The notes beneath the pieces were generated by a model. The model was not told where the DNA came from. It did no database searches and saw only the letters and a program-made list of their open reading frames with translations. Positions 44,748 to 53,699 of a DNA stretch of 64,000 bases are shown here, in pieces; position 1 is the stretch's first letter; the number at the start of each line of letters is the position of its first letter. The position numbers were made by a program, and so were the translations under genes. Source of the stretch: Trujillonella endophytica (lineage in GTDB: Bacteria > Actinomycetota > Actinomycetes > Mycobacteriales > Geodermatophilaceae); NCBI RefSeq assembly GCF_900110555.1, contig NZ_FOEE01000001.1, positions 248,001 through 312,000 of the forward strand. Reading direction: 5' to 3'.

Positions 44748-46589
44748 ATGGACACCAGCCCGGGCGCCCCGTCCGCCGACGGCTCGCCCGCCGATGGCGT
44801 CCCGACCGCGTTCGTGGCAGCTCTCGAGCACGCCCCGGCGGCGATGTACTGCCTCGCCGGCGCCGGGCTGGCGCCGGTGTGGGCGAACGCGCGCGGCCGC
44901 GCGCTCGGCACCGACCGGTCGGCGCTGCCCCGGGTGGCCGGCCGGCCCGTGATCGAGCTGGCCGAGCAGGTCCTGCGCAGCGGCCGGACCGAGACCGTCA
45001 CCGGCCTGCTGGGCGCCGACGGGGGCCCCGCGGCCACGCTGGTCGTGCAGCCGCTGTCGGTCGCCGGTGAGCCCGGCGTGCTGCTGGTGCTCGAGGCGCG
45101 CGGTCCCGACGACGGCGCGTCGGGCGGCGACCTCGTCGAGCAGGCGCAGTCCGCGCTGCTGCCGCCCTTCCTGCCGCTGCTGCCCGACATCCGCCTCTCC
45201 GGCAGCTACGACAGGGCGACGTCCGTGGCCGCGGCCGGTGGCGACTGGTACGACGCCGTCCCCCTCGGCGGCGGCCGGCTCGCGCTCGTGATCGGTGACG
45301 CGGTGGGCGCCGGGATGCCGGCCGCCGGGGCCATGAGCCGCCTGCGCGGCGCGATGCGCTCCAGCGCGCTGCGCGATCCGTGGCCGGCGGCCGTCGTGAC
45401 CGCGCTGGACGAGTTCGCGGCGCAGATGGACGACGTCGAGGGCGCGTCGGTGTTCTTCGGCGTCCTGGAGGGGAGCACCGGGCGGCTGACCTACGCCGCC
45501 GCCGGCCACCCCGCCCCGCTGCTGGTCGACCGCGACGGGCGCACCACGTTCCTCCCGCTGGTGCCGCGCCCGCCGCTGGGCAGCGTGCCCGGTACCCGCA
45601 CCGAGGTCTCGCAGACCGTGCTGGAGCGGGGCGCCACGCTGGTGCTGTTCTCCGACGGTGCGGTCGCCGCCGGCGGCTCCCCGCCCACGCAGGGCCTCTC
45701 CCACCTCGGGGAGGTGGCGCGCTCGGTGGTCGCCGGCACCGACCCGCGCGAGGACATCGGCTCGGCCGAGCTCGCCGCCGCGATCGCCGCGCTGCTCCCC
45801 GCCCCCGCGAGCCGGCCGGACGACGTCGCCGTCCTGGTGGCGCACCGGCTCGCCGTCGCGCCCGCGACGCTGGGGGTCGACCTGCCGGCGGTCCCCGCGT
45901 CCCTGCCCGCGATCCGCCGGCGGCTGGGCGCGTGGCTGGACCACCTGGGCATGGGCGAGCAGGACCGGGTCGGGGTCATGGTCGCGGTGGGGGAGGCGGC
46001 GGCGAACGCGGCGGAGCACGCCTACTCCGGCTCCGAGCCCGGCCCGATGCACGTCTCGGCCGCGGTCGATCCCGACGGCGTGCTCACCGTCACCGTCCGG
46101 GACGAGGGCACCTGGCGGCCGCCGGACCGCGACCCGGGCAGCCGGGGCCGCGGGCTGCTGATCATGCGGCAGCTCGTCGACGGCGTCGTCCTGCAGGGCG
46201 AGCGCGGCACCACGGTCACGCTGCGCCTGCGCCTGCGCCGGTCCCCCGACGCGGAGGCCCAGCATCCGCCGGCCGGGGGTTCTGCCGCGGTGGTCGTGGA
46301 CCGCAGCGGCTCCCGGCCCGTCGTCCGCGTCACCGGCGAGCTGGACCTGACCAGCGCGGAGCAGCTGCGGATCCGCCTGCTCGAAGCCAGCCACGGCGGC
46401 ACCGGCCGGGTCGAGCTGGACCTCGTCGGCGTGACCCTGTTCAGCAGCGCCGCCGTGCGGGTGGTCCTCGCGATGGCGCGGATCGCGCGGGACGAGGGCT
46501 GGCAGCTGGTCGTGCACGCCCCCGAGGGCGGGGTCACCCGGCACGTGCTGGAGATCAGCGGGCTCGCCGGGCTGGTCGACATCCGCTGA
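44748..46589 (+). CDS. Multi-domain regulator: PAS-like, SpoIIE (PP2C), HATPase and STAS
   Basis: 613 residues combining four modules. N-terminal PAS-like domain (about 20-120: TAFVAALEHAPAAMYCLAG, EPGVLLVLEARG). SpoIIE phosphatase (about 130-370), metal acids in AAAGGDWYDAVPLG, IGDAVGAGMPAAG and RPDDVAVLVAH. HATPase kinase (about 380-500) with N-box VAVGEAAANAAEHAYS, whose Asn is present, and GRGLLIMRQLVDGV. STAS (about 510-613: RPVVRVTGELDLTSAEQLR, VTLFSSAAVRVVL, two serines at the site). It packs phosphatase, kinase and antagonist in one chain, so it could switch SigF through a self-contained phosphorylation loop. ATG 44748 used; GTG 44745 is adjacent. Confidence 0.9.
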   Translation: MDTSPGAPSADGSPADGVPTAFVAALEHAPAAMYCLAGAGLAPVWANARGRALGTDRSALPRVAGRPVIELAEQVLRSGRTETVTGLLGADGGPAATLVVQPLSVAGEPGVLLVLEARGPDDGASGGDLVEQAQSALLPPFLPLLPDIRLSGSYDRATSVAAAGGDWYDAVPLGGGRLALVIGDAVGAGMPAAGAMSRLRGAMRSSALRDPWPAAVVTALDEFAAQMDDVEGASVFFGVLEGSTGRLTYAAAGHPAPLLVDRDGRTTFLPLVPRPPLGSVPGTRTEVSQTVLERGATLVLFSDGAVAAGGSPPTQGLSHLGEVARSVVAGTDPREDIGSAELAAAIAALLPAPASRPDDVAVLVAHRLAVAPATLGVDLPAVPASLPAIRRRLGAWLDHLGMGEQDRVGVMVAVGEAAANAAEHAYSGSEPGPMHVSAAVDPDGVLTVTVRDEGTWRPPDRDPGSRGRGLLIMRQLVDGVVLQGERGTTVTLRLRLRRSPDAEAQHPPAGGSAAVVVDRSGSRPVVRVTGELDLTSAEQLRIRLLEASHGGTGRVELDLVGVTLFSSAAVRVVLAMARIARDEGWQLVVHAPEGGVTRHVLEISGLAGLVDIR

Positions 46590-46648
46590 GCGGGTGACCG
46601 TCGTCCCCCTGCGGTTTGGGGAACGGCGGCGGTGCGCATCCAGCGGGG

Positions 46649-47656
46649 GTGAGACTGCGCCGGAGTGACGTGCACGGGGTCGGCTGGCGGCGCCGGCGCG
46701 CCGGCCGGGGGTTCGCTTACCACGACGAGGACGGCGCGCTCATCAAGGACGAGCGGGTGGACCGGCTGCGGGCCCTGGCGATCCCGCCGGCCTGGAAGGA
46801 CGTCTGGATCTGCCCGTGGCCCAACGGGCACATCCAGGCCACCGGGGTCGACGCGGCCGGCCGGCGGCAGTACCGCTACCACGACCAGTGGCGCGCCCGC
46901 CGGGACGCGGAGAAGCACGAGCGGGTGCTGGAGATCGCCTCCCAGCTCCCCGACGTCCGCGACGAGGTGGTCGCGGCGCTGCGGACGCGCGGGCTCAACC
47001 GCGAACGCGTGCTCGCCTGCGCCATCCGGCTGCTGGACCTGGGGGCGTTCCGGGTCGGCAGCGAGCAGTACGCCGAGGACAACGGCACGTACGGCCTCGC
47101 CACGCTCCGCCGCGAGCACGTCTCCGTCCGCGGCGAGCGGACCTACTTCTGCTACACCGCCAAGGGCGGCCTCCAGCGGGAGGTCGAGATCACCGACCGG
47201 CCCACGGCGACGGTGGTGCGCACCCTGCTGGAGCGGCCGGAGGACACGGGGGAGGAGCTCCTCGCCTACCAGGTGGACGACGGGTCGTGGCGAGACGTCA
47301 CCAGCACCGAGATCAACGCCTACCTCAAGGAGATCAGCGGCGCGGAGATCACCGCCAAGGACTTCCGCACCTGGACGGCGACCGTGCTGATGGCCGCGCG
47401 ACTGGCCGAGGCCCCGCCGCCGCGCTCGAGGACGGGGCGCAAGAAGGTGATCAGCACGGCGTACAAGGCCGTGTCGGAGCAGCTGGGGAACACGCCGGCG
47501 GTGTGCCGGGCCAGCTACGTCGACCCCCGGGTGGTCGACCGGTTCGAGCACGGCGAGACGGTGGCACCGGCGCTCCGGGAGGCCGCCGGGGCCGAGGGCG
47601 ACCGGGACGCGCAGCGGGCGCTGGAGGCGGCGGTCTGCCGGCTGCTGCACGCCTGA
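46649..47656 (+). CDS. DNA topoisomerase IB (poxvirus/eukaryotic type)
   Basis: 335 residues. N-terminal fold starts RLRRSDVHGVGWRRRRAGRGF; the catalytic domain (about 100-330) shows RERVLACAIRLLDLGAFRVGS, GNGTYGLATLRREHV, TAKGGLQREVEI, AKDFRTWTATVLMA, and the tyrosine in CRASYVDPRVVDRFE near residue 290. Type IB enzymes relax supercoils by a 3'-phosphotyrosine nick without ATP. GTG 46649 is chosen since the RLRRSDVHG start matches relatives. A perfect terminator follows. Confidence 0.93.
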   Translation: MRLRRSDVHGVGWRRRRAGRGFAYHDEDGALIKDERVDRLRALAIPPAWKDVWICPWPNGHIQATGVDAAGRRQYRYHDQWRARRDAEKHERVLEIASQLPDVRDEVVAALRTRGLNRERVLACAIRLLDLGAFRVGSEQYAEDNGTYGLATLRREHVSVRGERTYFCYTAKGGLQREVEITDRPTATVVRTLLERPEDTGEELLAYQVDDGSWRDVTSTEINAYLKEISGAEITAKDFRTWTATVLMAARLAEAPPPRSRTGRKKVISTAYKAVSEQLGNTPAVCRASYVDPRVVDRFEHGETVAPALREAAGAEGDRDAQRALEAAVCRLLHA

Positions 47657-47659
47657 ACG

Positions 47660-47691
47660 CGACGAGGCCCCGCCGGAGCGGGGCCTCGTCG
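47660..47691. terminator. Bidirectional hairpin terminator
   Basis: CGACGAGGCCCCG and CGGGGCCTCGTCG (13 pairs) with loop CCGGAG, between the convergent topoisomerase and STAS genes. Confidence 0.85.
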
Positions 47692-47722
47692 TCGGTGCGT
47701 GCGGGCCGGACGGCCCGCGGGG

Positions 47723-48121
47723 TCAGCGTGCGCTGCCGTCCACGATGGTGAACAGGTCGATGAGACCGGTCACCTCGAGCGGCCGGGTGACCGCGCGGGT
47801 GGTGGCGACGAGCCGGAGCTCGACGTCGCGGCTGCGCGCGGACTTCTGCGTCTCCACGAGCACGGCCAGACCGGCGGATCCGAGGAACTGGACGCCGGAC
47901 AGGTCGATCACGAGCTCGCGGGGCTGCTGCTCGAGCTGGGTGTCCAGCGACGAACGGAGGACCGGCGCGGTGAAGGTGTCCACTTCGCCGACGACCGTCA
48001 CCGTGACGACGCCGTCCTCACCGGTGGTGGTGGAGAGCGTGATCACGTCGTCGAAGGGGGCCTCGGTGCCCTCGGTGGACACGTCGGGCTGCCCCTCGGC
48101 GGGCAGGTCGGGGGTGGTCAC
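47723..48121 (-). CDS. STAS anti-sigma factor antagonist
   Basis: 132 residues. A 40-residue flexible head is followed by a STAS domain (about 42-130: GVVTVTVVGEVDTFTAPVLRSSL, LVIDLSGVQFLGSAGLAVLVETQ). The phosphorylation serine lies in FLGSAGLAVL. When unphosphorylated, such proteins bind the anti-sigma factor and free the sigma factor. Three SpoIIE phosphatases in the window could act on it. GTG 48121 has GAGAGGAG upstream; a second GTG 12 codons earlier (48157) is the alternative. Confidence 0.88.
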   Translation of the reverse strand: MTTPDLPAEGQPDVSTEGTEAPFDDVITLSTTTGEDGVVTVTVVGEVDTFTAPVLRSSLDTQLEQQPRELVIDLSGVQFLGSAGLAVLVETQKSARSRDVELRLVATTRAVTRPLEVTGLIDLFTIVDGSAR

Positions 48122-48384
48122 GGGCTGGCTCCTCTCAACGGCTGTGCTCGGCGGCACGGCCGCGGGATCACTCTAGTGCGTGGGGACGCCGGGGTCGGCG
48201 CCCCTGGGCTCGTGGCCCGTCCGGTACGTCGACCGCACCGGGTTGCCCGGCACGGTACGCGCGGCTGCCTGCTCAACCGCGGATACAACGTAGACAACCG
48301 CTCGGGGGGCCGCCAACCCGCCCCGACACCGGGTCCACCTGCACGCAGCGGTCCACCGGACCGCACCCCGCCGAGACCGAGCCC
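48122..48384. other. Intergenic region upstream of the STAS gene
   Basis: 263 bases without a supported gene. A relatively AT-rich segment at about 48275-48300 (minus strand TTGTCTACGTTGTATCC) may be a promoter of the STAS gene, but no certain -10 was defined. Confidence 0.35.
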
Positions 48385-48798
48385 TCAGCCGTCGATCACG
48401 TGCATCGCGGCCTCTTCCGGACCCTCGCCGCCGGCCGGCTCGTCGGCCGTGGCCTCGACGTCGTCGGCCGTGCTGTTCGTGCCGGAGTCCGACGACGGCG
48501 AGGTGGAGGCGTCCTGCTCGAGCTGCATCGTCGCGCGCTGCGGGTCCTCGGCGGCCCGGGCGCCGGACTGCACGTCGGGCACCTCGCGGTCCAGCCGCCC
48601 GGTGAGCGACTCGCCCTCTGCCTGCTCGAGCGCGGTGGTGCCGAAGTCCGTGGAGGCGCCGGCCCGCTCGCCGGGCAGCGGGGCGAACTCCGGGTCCTCG
48701 TTCCAGGTCTGGGTGGGCGAGTCGTCCTGCGAGACCTCGGGGATGCCCTCGTCCTCGGGGTGCACGTCGCGGGCGGTCTGGCCCTCGGGCGTGGTCAT
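48385..48798 (-). CDS. DUF5709 acidic protein
   Basis: 137 residues, strongly acidic and low in hydrophobic residues, likely disordered. It has a DDSPTQTWNEDPEFAPLPGE start and ALEQAEGESLTGRLDREVPDV in the middle, in line with the DUF5709 family common in Geodermatophilaceae and relatives. The rest is Ala/Asp/Glu/Ser-rich. No function is known; the family is often near stress genes. It has no operon partner. Confidence 0.8.
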   Translation of the reverse strand: MTTPEGQTARDVHPEDEGIPEVSQDDSPTQTWNEDPEFAPLPGERAGASTDFGTTALEQAEGESLTGRLDREVPDVQSGARAAEDPQRATMQLEQDASTSPSSDSGTNSTADDVEATADEPAGGEGPEEAAMHVIDG

Positions 48799-48974
48799 GG
48801 GGTGCTGCCTCCTCCTGCGCGCGCTGTCGCGCTGCGTCGTCGGCGGCCGGTCGATCCGACGGCCGCGGTCCCTCCCCGCCTACCCGCCCGCGTCCGGACC
48901 ATGCGGCCGGCCGGGAGCCCGCCCCGTCGACGTCGCATGGGTCGGAGCCGGCGCGGGCGGGTAGCGCGCTGCCC

Positions 48975-49553
48975 ATGGCGATCGGGAAAGACCTGCAGCG
49001 GGCCGCGGCCCCGTTCCGGCGATGGGCACGCGTCCAGGGGCGGGAGTACTCGCAGGGCGAGGCGCGACCCCTGGCCGGGGACCTCGGCGCGATGGGCGTC
49101 TACCTGGGGCTGGTCACCGCCGGTGCCGCCGCCGTCCGCGCCTCCGGCCGCGAGCTGCCCGACCGGATCCCGCCCGGCGACGCCGCGCTCCTCGCCGTCG
49201 CCACGTTCCGGCTGGCCCGCCGCATCGCCAAGGACCCGGTGACGGCGCCGCTGCGCGCACCGTTCACGTCGTTCCAGGGGCCGTCCGGCCACGCGGAGAT
49301 CGCCGAGGAGGTGCGCGAGCACGGCGGGGCCAAGCACGCGGTCGGCGAGCTGCTCACCTGCCCGTTCTGCCTGGCGCAGTGGGTGGCGACCGGCCTGGTG
49401 TTCGGCTATGCGACGGCGCCGAAGGCCACCCGGCTGGCCGCGCTGACGATGACGCTGGTGGCTTCCTCCGACGTCCTCCAGTTCGCCTACGACGCCATCC
49501 AGAACGGCGGCCTGGAGCCGGCGCCCAAGGACGAGCCCCAGGGCGTCGCCTGA
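48975..49553 (+). CDS. DUF1360 membrane-associated protein
   Basis: 192 residues. A basic head (KDLQRAAAPFRRWARVQGREYSQG) is followed by a hydrophobic helix (LGAMGVYLGLVTAGAAAV), the DUF1360 core (AALLAVATFRLARRIAKDPVTAPLRAPF), then GELLTCPFCLAQWVATGLVFGYATAP with its CPFC pair, and a final helix. The CPFCxxxW pattern is the family hallmark; function unknown. It precedes the Ku gene by 108 bases on the same strand but is not coupled to it. Confidence 0.85.
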   Translation: MAIGKDLQRAAAPFRRWARVQGREYSQGEARPLAGDLGAMGVYLGLVTAGAAAVRASGRELPDRIPPGDAALLAVATFRLARRIAKDPVTAPLRAPFTSFQGPSGHAEIAEEVREHGGAKHAVGELLTCPFCLAQWVATGLVFGYATAPKATRLAALTMTLVASSDVLQFAYDAIQNGGLEPAPKDEPQGVA

Positions 49554-49661
49554 GCGCGTCCTCCGTACGGGGGAGGGGCGCTCCCGTCGACCTGCCGGAC
49601 GTCGCCCTCCCGGCCTACGCTGCGGGTTCGGCGGTCAGGTGGGGGCGGGAGGAGGCGCGGC

Positions 49662-50684
49662 GTGCGGTCGATCTGGCGGGGTGCGGTCTCCTTCGGGCTG
49701 GTCAGCATCGGCGTGAAGCTCTATTCCGCGACCGAGGACAAGGACATCCGCTTCCACCAGGTGCACGCCCCCGACGGCGGGCGGATCAAGTACAAGCGGG
49801 TCTGCTCCATCGACGGCGAGGAGGTCGAGTACTCCGAGATCGCCAAGGGCTACGAGCTCCCCGACGGGCAGCTGGTGATCCTCACCGACGAGGACTTCGA
49901 CGACCTGCCGCTGTCCACGCGCCGGGAGATCGACGTCCTGCAGTTCGTGGACCAGGACGAGATCGACCCGATCCACTTCGAGAAGACCTACTACCTCGAG
50001 CCCGACGGCCCGGCGGTGCGCCCGTACGTGCTGCTGCGCGACGCGCTGGCCAACGCCGGCCAGGTCGCCATCACCAAGATCGCCCTGCGCCAGCGGGAGT
50101 CGCTCGCCGCCCTGCGCGTGCGCGACGACGTGCTCGTGCTGCACACCATGCGCTGGCCCGACGAGATCCGCCGTCCCGACTTCGGGTTCCTCGACGAGGA
50201 CGTCACCGTCCGGCCGCAGGAGCTGCAGATGGCCGAGGCGCTCATCTCCTCCATGACCGGCGCGTTCGACGCGGGCGAGTTCACCGACGACTACCGCGAG
50301 GCCATGACGGCGCTGCTGGAGGCCAAGCAGTCCGGCGGCGAGGTGCAGCCGGTGCCCGAGACCGCGGACCCCGGTGCCGCCGTCGTCGACCTGATGAGCG
50401 CGCTGCGCCGCAGCGTGGAGAAGGCCCGCGGCGGCAGCGCCGACGAGGACGAGCCGGCTCCCGCCCGCCGCGCCCCGGCCAAGAAGGCGACGGCGCCGCG
50501 CAAGGCCGACGCCGCCGACGACACCGCCGAGGACGCCGACGAGGCCCCGGCGAAGCGGACGGCGAAGAAGGCGCCCGCAGCGAGGACGCCGGCCAAGAAG
50601 GCGCCCGCGAAGAAGACCACCGCCGCGAAGAAGACGGCCACGGCCGAGAAGGCCCCGGCCAAGCGGACCCGCCGCAGCGCCTGA
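49662..50684 (+). CDS. ku: Ku protein for non-homologous end joining
   Basis: 340 residues. The Ku core occupies about 1-255 (RSIWRGAVSFGLVSIGVKLYSATEDKDIRFHQVH, GGRIKYKRVCSIDGEEVEYSEIAKGYEL). The remainder is a Lys/Ala-rich tail with repeated KKAPAKK-like segments, typical of actinobacterial Ku; it adds DNA binding and ligase recruitment. Ku homodimers thread onto DNA ends. The ligase and polymerase genes follow at once on the same strand. Confidence 0.96.
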   Translation: MRSIWRGAVSFGLVSIGVKLYSATEDKDIRFHQVHAPDGGRIKYKRVCSIDGEEVEYSEIAKGYELPDGQLVILTDEDFDDLPLSTRREIDVLQFVDQDEIDPIHFEKTYYLEPDGPAVRPYVLLRDALANAGQVAITKIALRQRESLAALRVRDDVLVLHTMRWPDEIRRPDFGFLDEDVTVRPQELQMAEALISSMTGAFDAGEFTDDYREAMTALLEAKQSGGEVQPVPETADPGAAVVDLMSALRRSVEKARGGSADEDEPAPARRAPAKKATAPRKADAADDTAEDADEAPAKRTAKKAPAARTPAKKAPAKKTTAAKKTATAEKAPAKRTRRSA

Positions 50685-50685
50685 G

Positions 50686-51666
50686 GTGGTCCGACCCGAG
50701 CCGTCGCCCGTCCCTGCGCCGATGCTCGCCATCCCCGGCGAGCTGCCCCCGGCCGGCGAGGACGACCGCTGGGGCTACGAGTTCAAGTGGGACGGCGTCC
50801 GCGCCGTGTCCCTGGCGCGCGCCGGCCGGGTCGGGCTGTGGGCCCGCAGCCGCACCGAGATCACCGTCCGCTACCCGGAGCTCGCCCGGCTCCCGGCCGC
50901 CCTCGCCGGGCGGGACGCCGTGCTCGACGGCGAGGTGGTGGCCCTGGACGACCTCGGCCGGCCGGACTTCGGCGCCCTGCAGGGCCGGATGCACCGCACC
51001 GGCCCCGAGGTGCGGCGGATGGCCGCGGCCGCGCCCGTCACCTACCTGGTCTTCGACCTGCTCGCCCTCGACGGCGTGGACCTCACCGGGCTGCCGTACG
51101 AGCAGCGCCGCGCGCGCCTGGACGAGCTGGCCCCGTCGGGGGAGCGGTGGGCGAGCACCCCCTGGTTCCGCGGCGGCGGGGCCGACGTGCACGCCGCCAG
51201 CCTCGAGAACGGGCTGGAGGGCGTCGTCGCCAAGCGGCTGGACAGCCTCTACCGGGCGGGCGTGCGGGCGCCGGAGTGGCGCAAGGTCAAGCACGTCCGG
51301 ATGCAGAGCGTCGTCGTCGGCGGCTGGCGGCCCGGCCAGGGCCGGCGCGCCGGCGGTGTCGGGTCGCTGCTGGTCGGGGTGCACGACGACGACGGCCGCC
51401 TGGTCTACGCCGGGCACGTGGGCACCGGGTTCACCGACGCCGCGCTGCGGGAGCTCGACGGGATGCTCACCGCCCGCAGCGCCCCGCCCTTCGCCGACGC
51501 ACTGCCCCGCGAGGTCACCCGGGACGCCCGCTGGGCCGAGCCGGAGCTGGTCGGCGAGGTGGCCTTCGCCGGGTGGACGGCGGACGGCCGGATGCGGCAC
51601 CCCTCCTGGCGCGGGCTGCGCGACGACCTGGAGCCCGAGGAGGTGACCGAGGAGTGGCAGGCGTGA
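50686..51666 (+). CDS. ATP-dependent DNA ligase (NHEJ ligase module)
   Basis: 326 residues: an adenylation domain with the catalytic lysine 34 in YEFKWDGVRA and motifs RSRTEITVRYPELARLP, LDGEVVALDDLGRPDF, ENGLEGVVAKRLDSLYRAGVRAPEWRKVKH, then an OB domain (VGGWRPGQGRRAGGVGSLLVG). This is a LigD-type ligase module standing alone, without the polymerase or nuclease domains found in one-chain LigD. It seals breaks held by Ku. GTG 50686 starts one base after the Ku stop. The stop overlaps the polymerase gene by 4 bases. Confidence 0.93.
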   Translation: MVRPEPSPVPAPMLAIPGELPPAGEDDRWGYEFKWDGVRAVSLARAGRVGLWARSRTEITVRYPELARLPAALAGRDAVLDGEVVALDDLGRPDFGALQGRMHRTGPEVRRMAAAAPVTYLVFDLLALDGVDLTGLPYEQRRARLDELAPSGERWASTPWFRGGGADVHAASLENGLEGVVAKRLDSLYRAGVRAPEWRKVKHVRMQSVVVGGWRPGQGRRAGGVGSLLVGVHDDDGRLVYAGHVGTGFTDAALRELDGMLTARSAPPFADALPREVTRDARWAEPELVGEVAFAGWTADGRMRHPSWRGLRDDLEPEEVTEEWQA

Positions 51667-52589
51667 GCCGGCAGCGGGTGCGGATCGACGGGCGCCAGCT
51701 CGAGGTGTCGAACCTGGAGAAGGTGCTCTTCCCGGAGGTGTCGTTCACCAAGGCGCAGGTGATCGACTACTACGTCCGGATCGCGCCGGTGCTGCTGCCG
51801 CACCTGTCCGGCCGGCCGGTGACGTTCACCCGCTGGCCCGACGGGGTCGAGGGGCAGGCGTTCTTCGAGAAGAACAGCGCCCGGCACGCGCCCGACTGGG
51901 TCCGCCGCGTGACCATCCCGAGCCCCGGCAGCAGCACGGGCCGCGAGACGCTCGACATGGTCGTGCTCGAGACCGTCGCCGACCTGGCGTGGGCGGCCAA
52001 CCTGGCGGCCCTGGAGCTGCACGTGCCGCAGTGGCAGATCGGCGGCAAGCGGCAGCCGACGCTCCCCGACCTGCTCGTGCTCGACCTCGACCCTGGGCCC
52101 GAGACCGGTATCGCCGAGTGCTGCCGGCTCGCCGAGCGGCTGCGGGCGCGGCTGGTCGCCGACGGGCTGGACCCGGTGGTCAAGACCTCGGGCTCCAAGG
52201 GCATGCAGGTGTACGCCCCGATCCGGGTGAACGACCGCGAGCACCCCAGCCGGTACGCCAAGGCGCTGGCCCAGGAGCTCGCCGCCGAGACGCCCGACCA
52301 GGTCGTGTGGCGGATGGAGAAGGTGCTGCGGCCGGGCAAGGTGCTCATCGACTGGAGCCAGAACAACCCGGCGAAGACCACGGTGGCGCCCTACTCGCTG
52401 CGGGCCCGGCCCGACGCGACCGTCTCGACCCCGATCGGCTGGGACGAGGTGGACGCCGTGAACGCCGGCGCCGATCCGGGGCTGCTGCGCTTCCGCACCG
52501 AGGACGTGCTGCACCGCGTCGAGGACTACGGGGACCTGTTCGACGTCGCCGACCGCACCCGCTCCCGGCTGCCCGACGTCGCGGCCTGA
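51663..52589 (+). CDS. NHEJ polymerase (LigD polymerase-domain protein)
   Basis: 308 residues of the primase-polymerase (AEP) superfamily: VSNLEKVLFPEVSFTKAQVIDYYVR, FFEKNSARHAPDWV, LLVLDLDPGPETG with the metal-binding DLD, TSGSKGMQVYAP, and MEKVLRPGKVLIDWSQNNPAKT. It fills gaps with ribo- or deoxynucleotides during end joining. In many bacteria the same domain is fused in LigD with ligase and phosphoesterase; here Ku, ligase and polymerase are separate and no phosphoesterase domain is found. GTG 51663 overlaps the ligase stop. Confidence 0.94.
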   Translation: MSRQRVRIDGRQLEVSNLEKVLFPEVSFTKAQVIDYYVRIAPVLLPHLSGRPVTFTRWPDGVEGQAFFEKNSARHAPDWVRRVTIPSPGSSTGRETLDMVVLETVADLAWAANLAALELHVPQWQIGGKRQPTLPDLLVLDLDPGPETGIAECCRLAERLRARLVADGLDPVVKTSGSKGMQVYAPIRVNDREHPSRYAKALAQELAAETPDQVVWRMEKVLRPGKVLIDWSQNNPAKTTVAPYSLRARPDATVSTPIGWDEVDAVNAGADPGLLRFRTEDVLHRVEDYGDLFDVADRTRSRLPDVAA

Positions 52590-52672
52590 CGGGGGGCGGA
52601 GCCCGCCCTCCTCACCCCCGCGGGTGGCCGCGTCCGGCGGGGGCGGATCGGTCCGGCGGGGGCTCTGGGACG

Positions 52673-53563
52673 ATGGCCGCCGTGCTCGCCCCCGCTCCGC
52701 ACGACCCCAGCACCGCCGACGCCGGCCGCCTCGTGGTGCGCTGCCCCGACCGGCCGGGCATCGTCGCCGTCCTCTCCCGGCTGCTCGCCGACGTCGGGGC
52801 GAACATCACCGACTCCCAGCAGCACTCGTCCGACCCGACCGGGGGCACGTTCACCCTCCGCCTGGAGTTCGTCCTCGCCGACCTGGCCGAGCGCCGGCGC
52901 CAGCTGGAGGGCGCGCTGGACCTGCTGGCGCGGCAGTGGCAGATGACCTGGCGGCTCACCGAGGCGGCGCACCGCCCGACGGTGGCGATCTTCGTGAGCC
53001 GGACCGACCACGTCCTCCAGGAGCTCATCTACCGCGTCCGCGCCGGGGACCTGCGCGCCGACATCACCGCCGTCGTGTCCAACCACCCCGACCTCGAGCC
53101 GGTGGCCCGCACGGCGGGCATCCCGTTCCACCACGTGCCGGTCACGCCGGGCACGAAGGAGCAGGCCGAGGCACGCGCGCTGGAGATCGTGGGGGACGCC
53201 GACCTCGTGGTCCTCGCGCGCTACATGCAGATCGTGTCGGCGGACTTCTGCGGTCGCTTCCCGGAGCGGCTGATCAACATCCACCACAGCTTCCTGCCGG
53301 CCTTCGTCGGCGCGAATCCGTACCAGGCGGCGCACGACCGCGGCGTGAAGCTCATCGGGGCGACGGCGCACTACGTGACCCCGGAGCTCGACGCCGGCCC
53401 GATCATCGAGCAGGAGGTGGCCCGCGTCGACCACCGCGCCACCGTGGAGGACATGCGCCGGGTCGGCCGCTACGTCGAGCGCCAGGTGCTCGCCCAGGCC
53501 GTGACCTGGCACGTGGAGGACCGGGTCATCGTGGAGGGCGACCGCACGATCGTCTTCGCGTGA
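52673..53563 (+). CDS. purU: Formyltetrahydrofolate deformylase
   Basis: 296 residues. An ACT domain (about 18-95: RLVVRCPDRPGIVAVLSRLLADVGANITDSQQ) is joined to a formyltransferase-like domain with INIHHSFLPAFVGANPYQAAH, GVKLIGATAHYVTPELDAGPIIEQEV and the catalytic Asn/His/Asp. PurU hydrolyses 10-formyl-THF to formate and THF, tuning one-carbon supply for purines. ATG 52673 is used, though GTG 52682 with GACGAT 7 bases before it could be a leaderless start. It is a single gene. Confidence 0.95.
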   Translation: MAAVLAPAPHDPSTADAGRLVVRCPDRPGIVAVLSRLLADVGANITDSQQHSSDPTGGTFTLRLEFVLADLAERRRQLEGALDLLARQWQMTWRLTEAAHRPTVAIFVSRTDHVLQELIYRVRAGDLRADITAVVSNHPDLEPVARTAGIPFHHVPVTPGTKEQAEARALEIVGDADLVVLARYMQIVSADFCGRFPERLINIHHSFLPAFVGANPYQAAHDRGVKLIGATAHYVTPELDAGPIIEQEVARVDHRATVEDMRRVGRYVERQVLAQAVTWHVEDRVIVEGDRTIVFA

Positions 53564-53658
53564 GGGCCGCCCCGGTGACCGTGCAGCCGTGGCACGGCGC
53601 GGCCCCGCGGTCGGCGGCGCGGCTCCACCCCCGGATCGGGTCCGGCGAAGGGGTGAGA

Positions 53659-53699
53659 TCTCCCCGTCTCTTTTGACCGGATCAAGAAAAGCGGGGAGA
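53659..53699. promoter_or_regulatory. Promoter with overlapping Fur-type operator
   Basis: Perfect outer arms TCTCCCCG (53659-53666) and CGGGGAGA (53692-53699) enclose an AT-rich, imperfectly symmetric centre (TCTTTTGA ... TCAAGAAAA). The -35 TTGACC (53673-53678) and -10 GAGACT (53696-53701), 17 bases apart, lie inside it, and ATG 53709 is 7 bases past the -10. An operator over the promoter of a Fur gene suggests autoregulation, as for FurA/CatR. Confidence 0.65.

Noticed and set aside
46590-46648. Promoter or hairpin upstream of topoisomerase IB
   Set aside because: GTCGTCCCC and GGGGAACGG pair poorly, and no -10 element could be placed.
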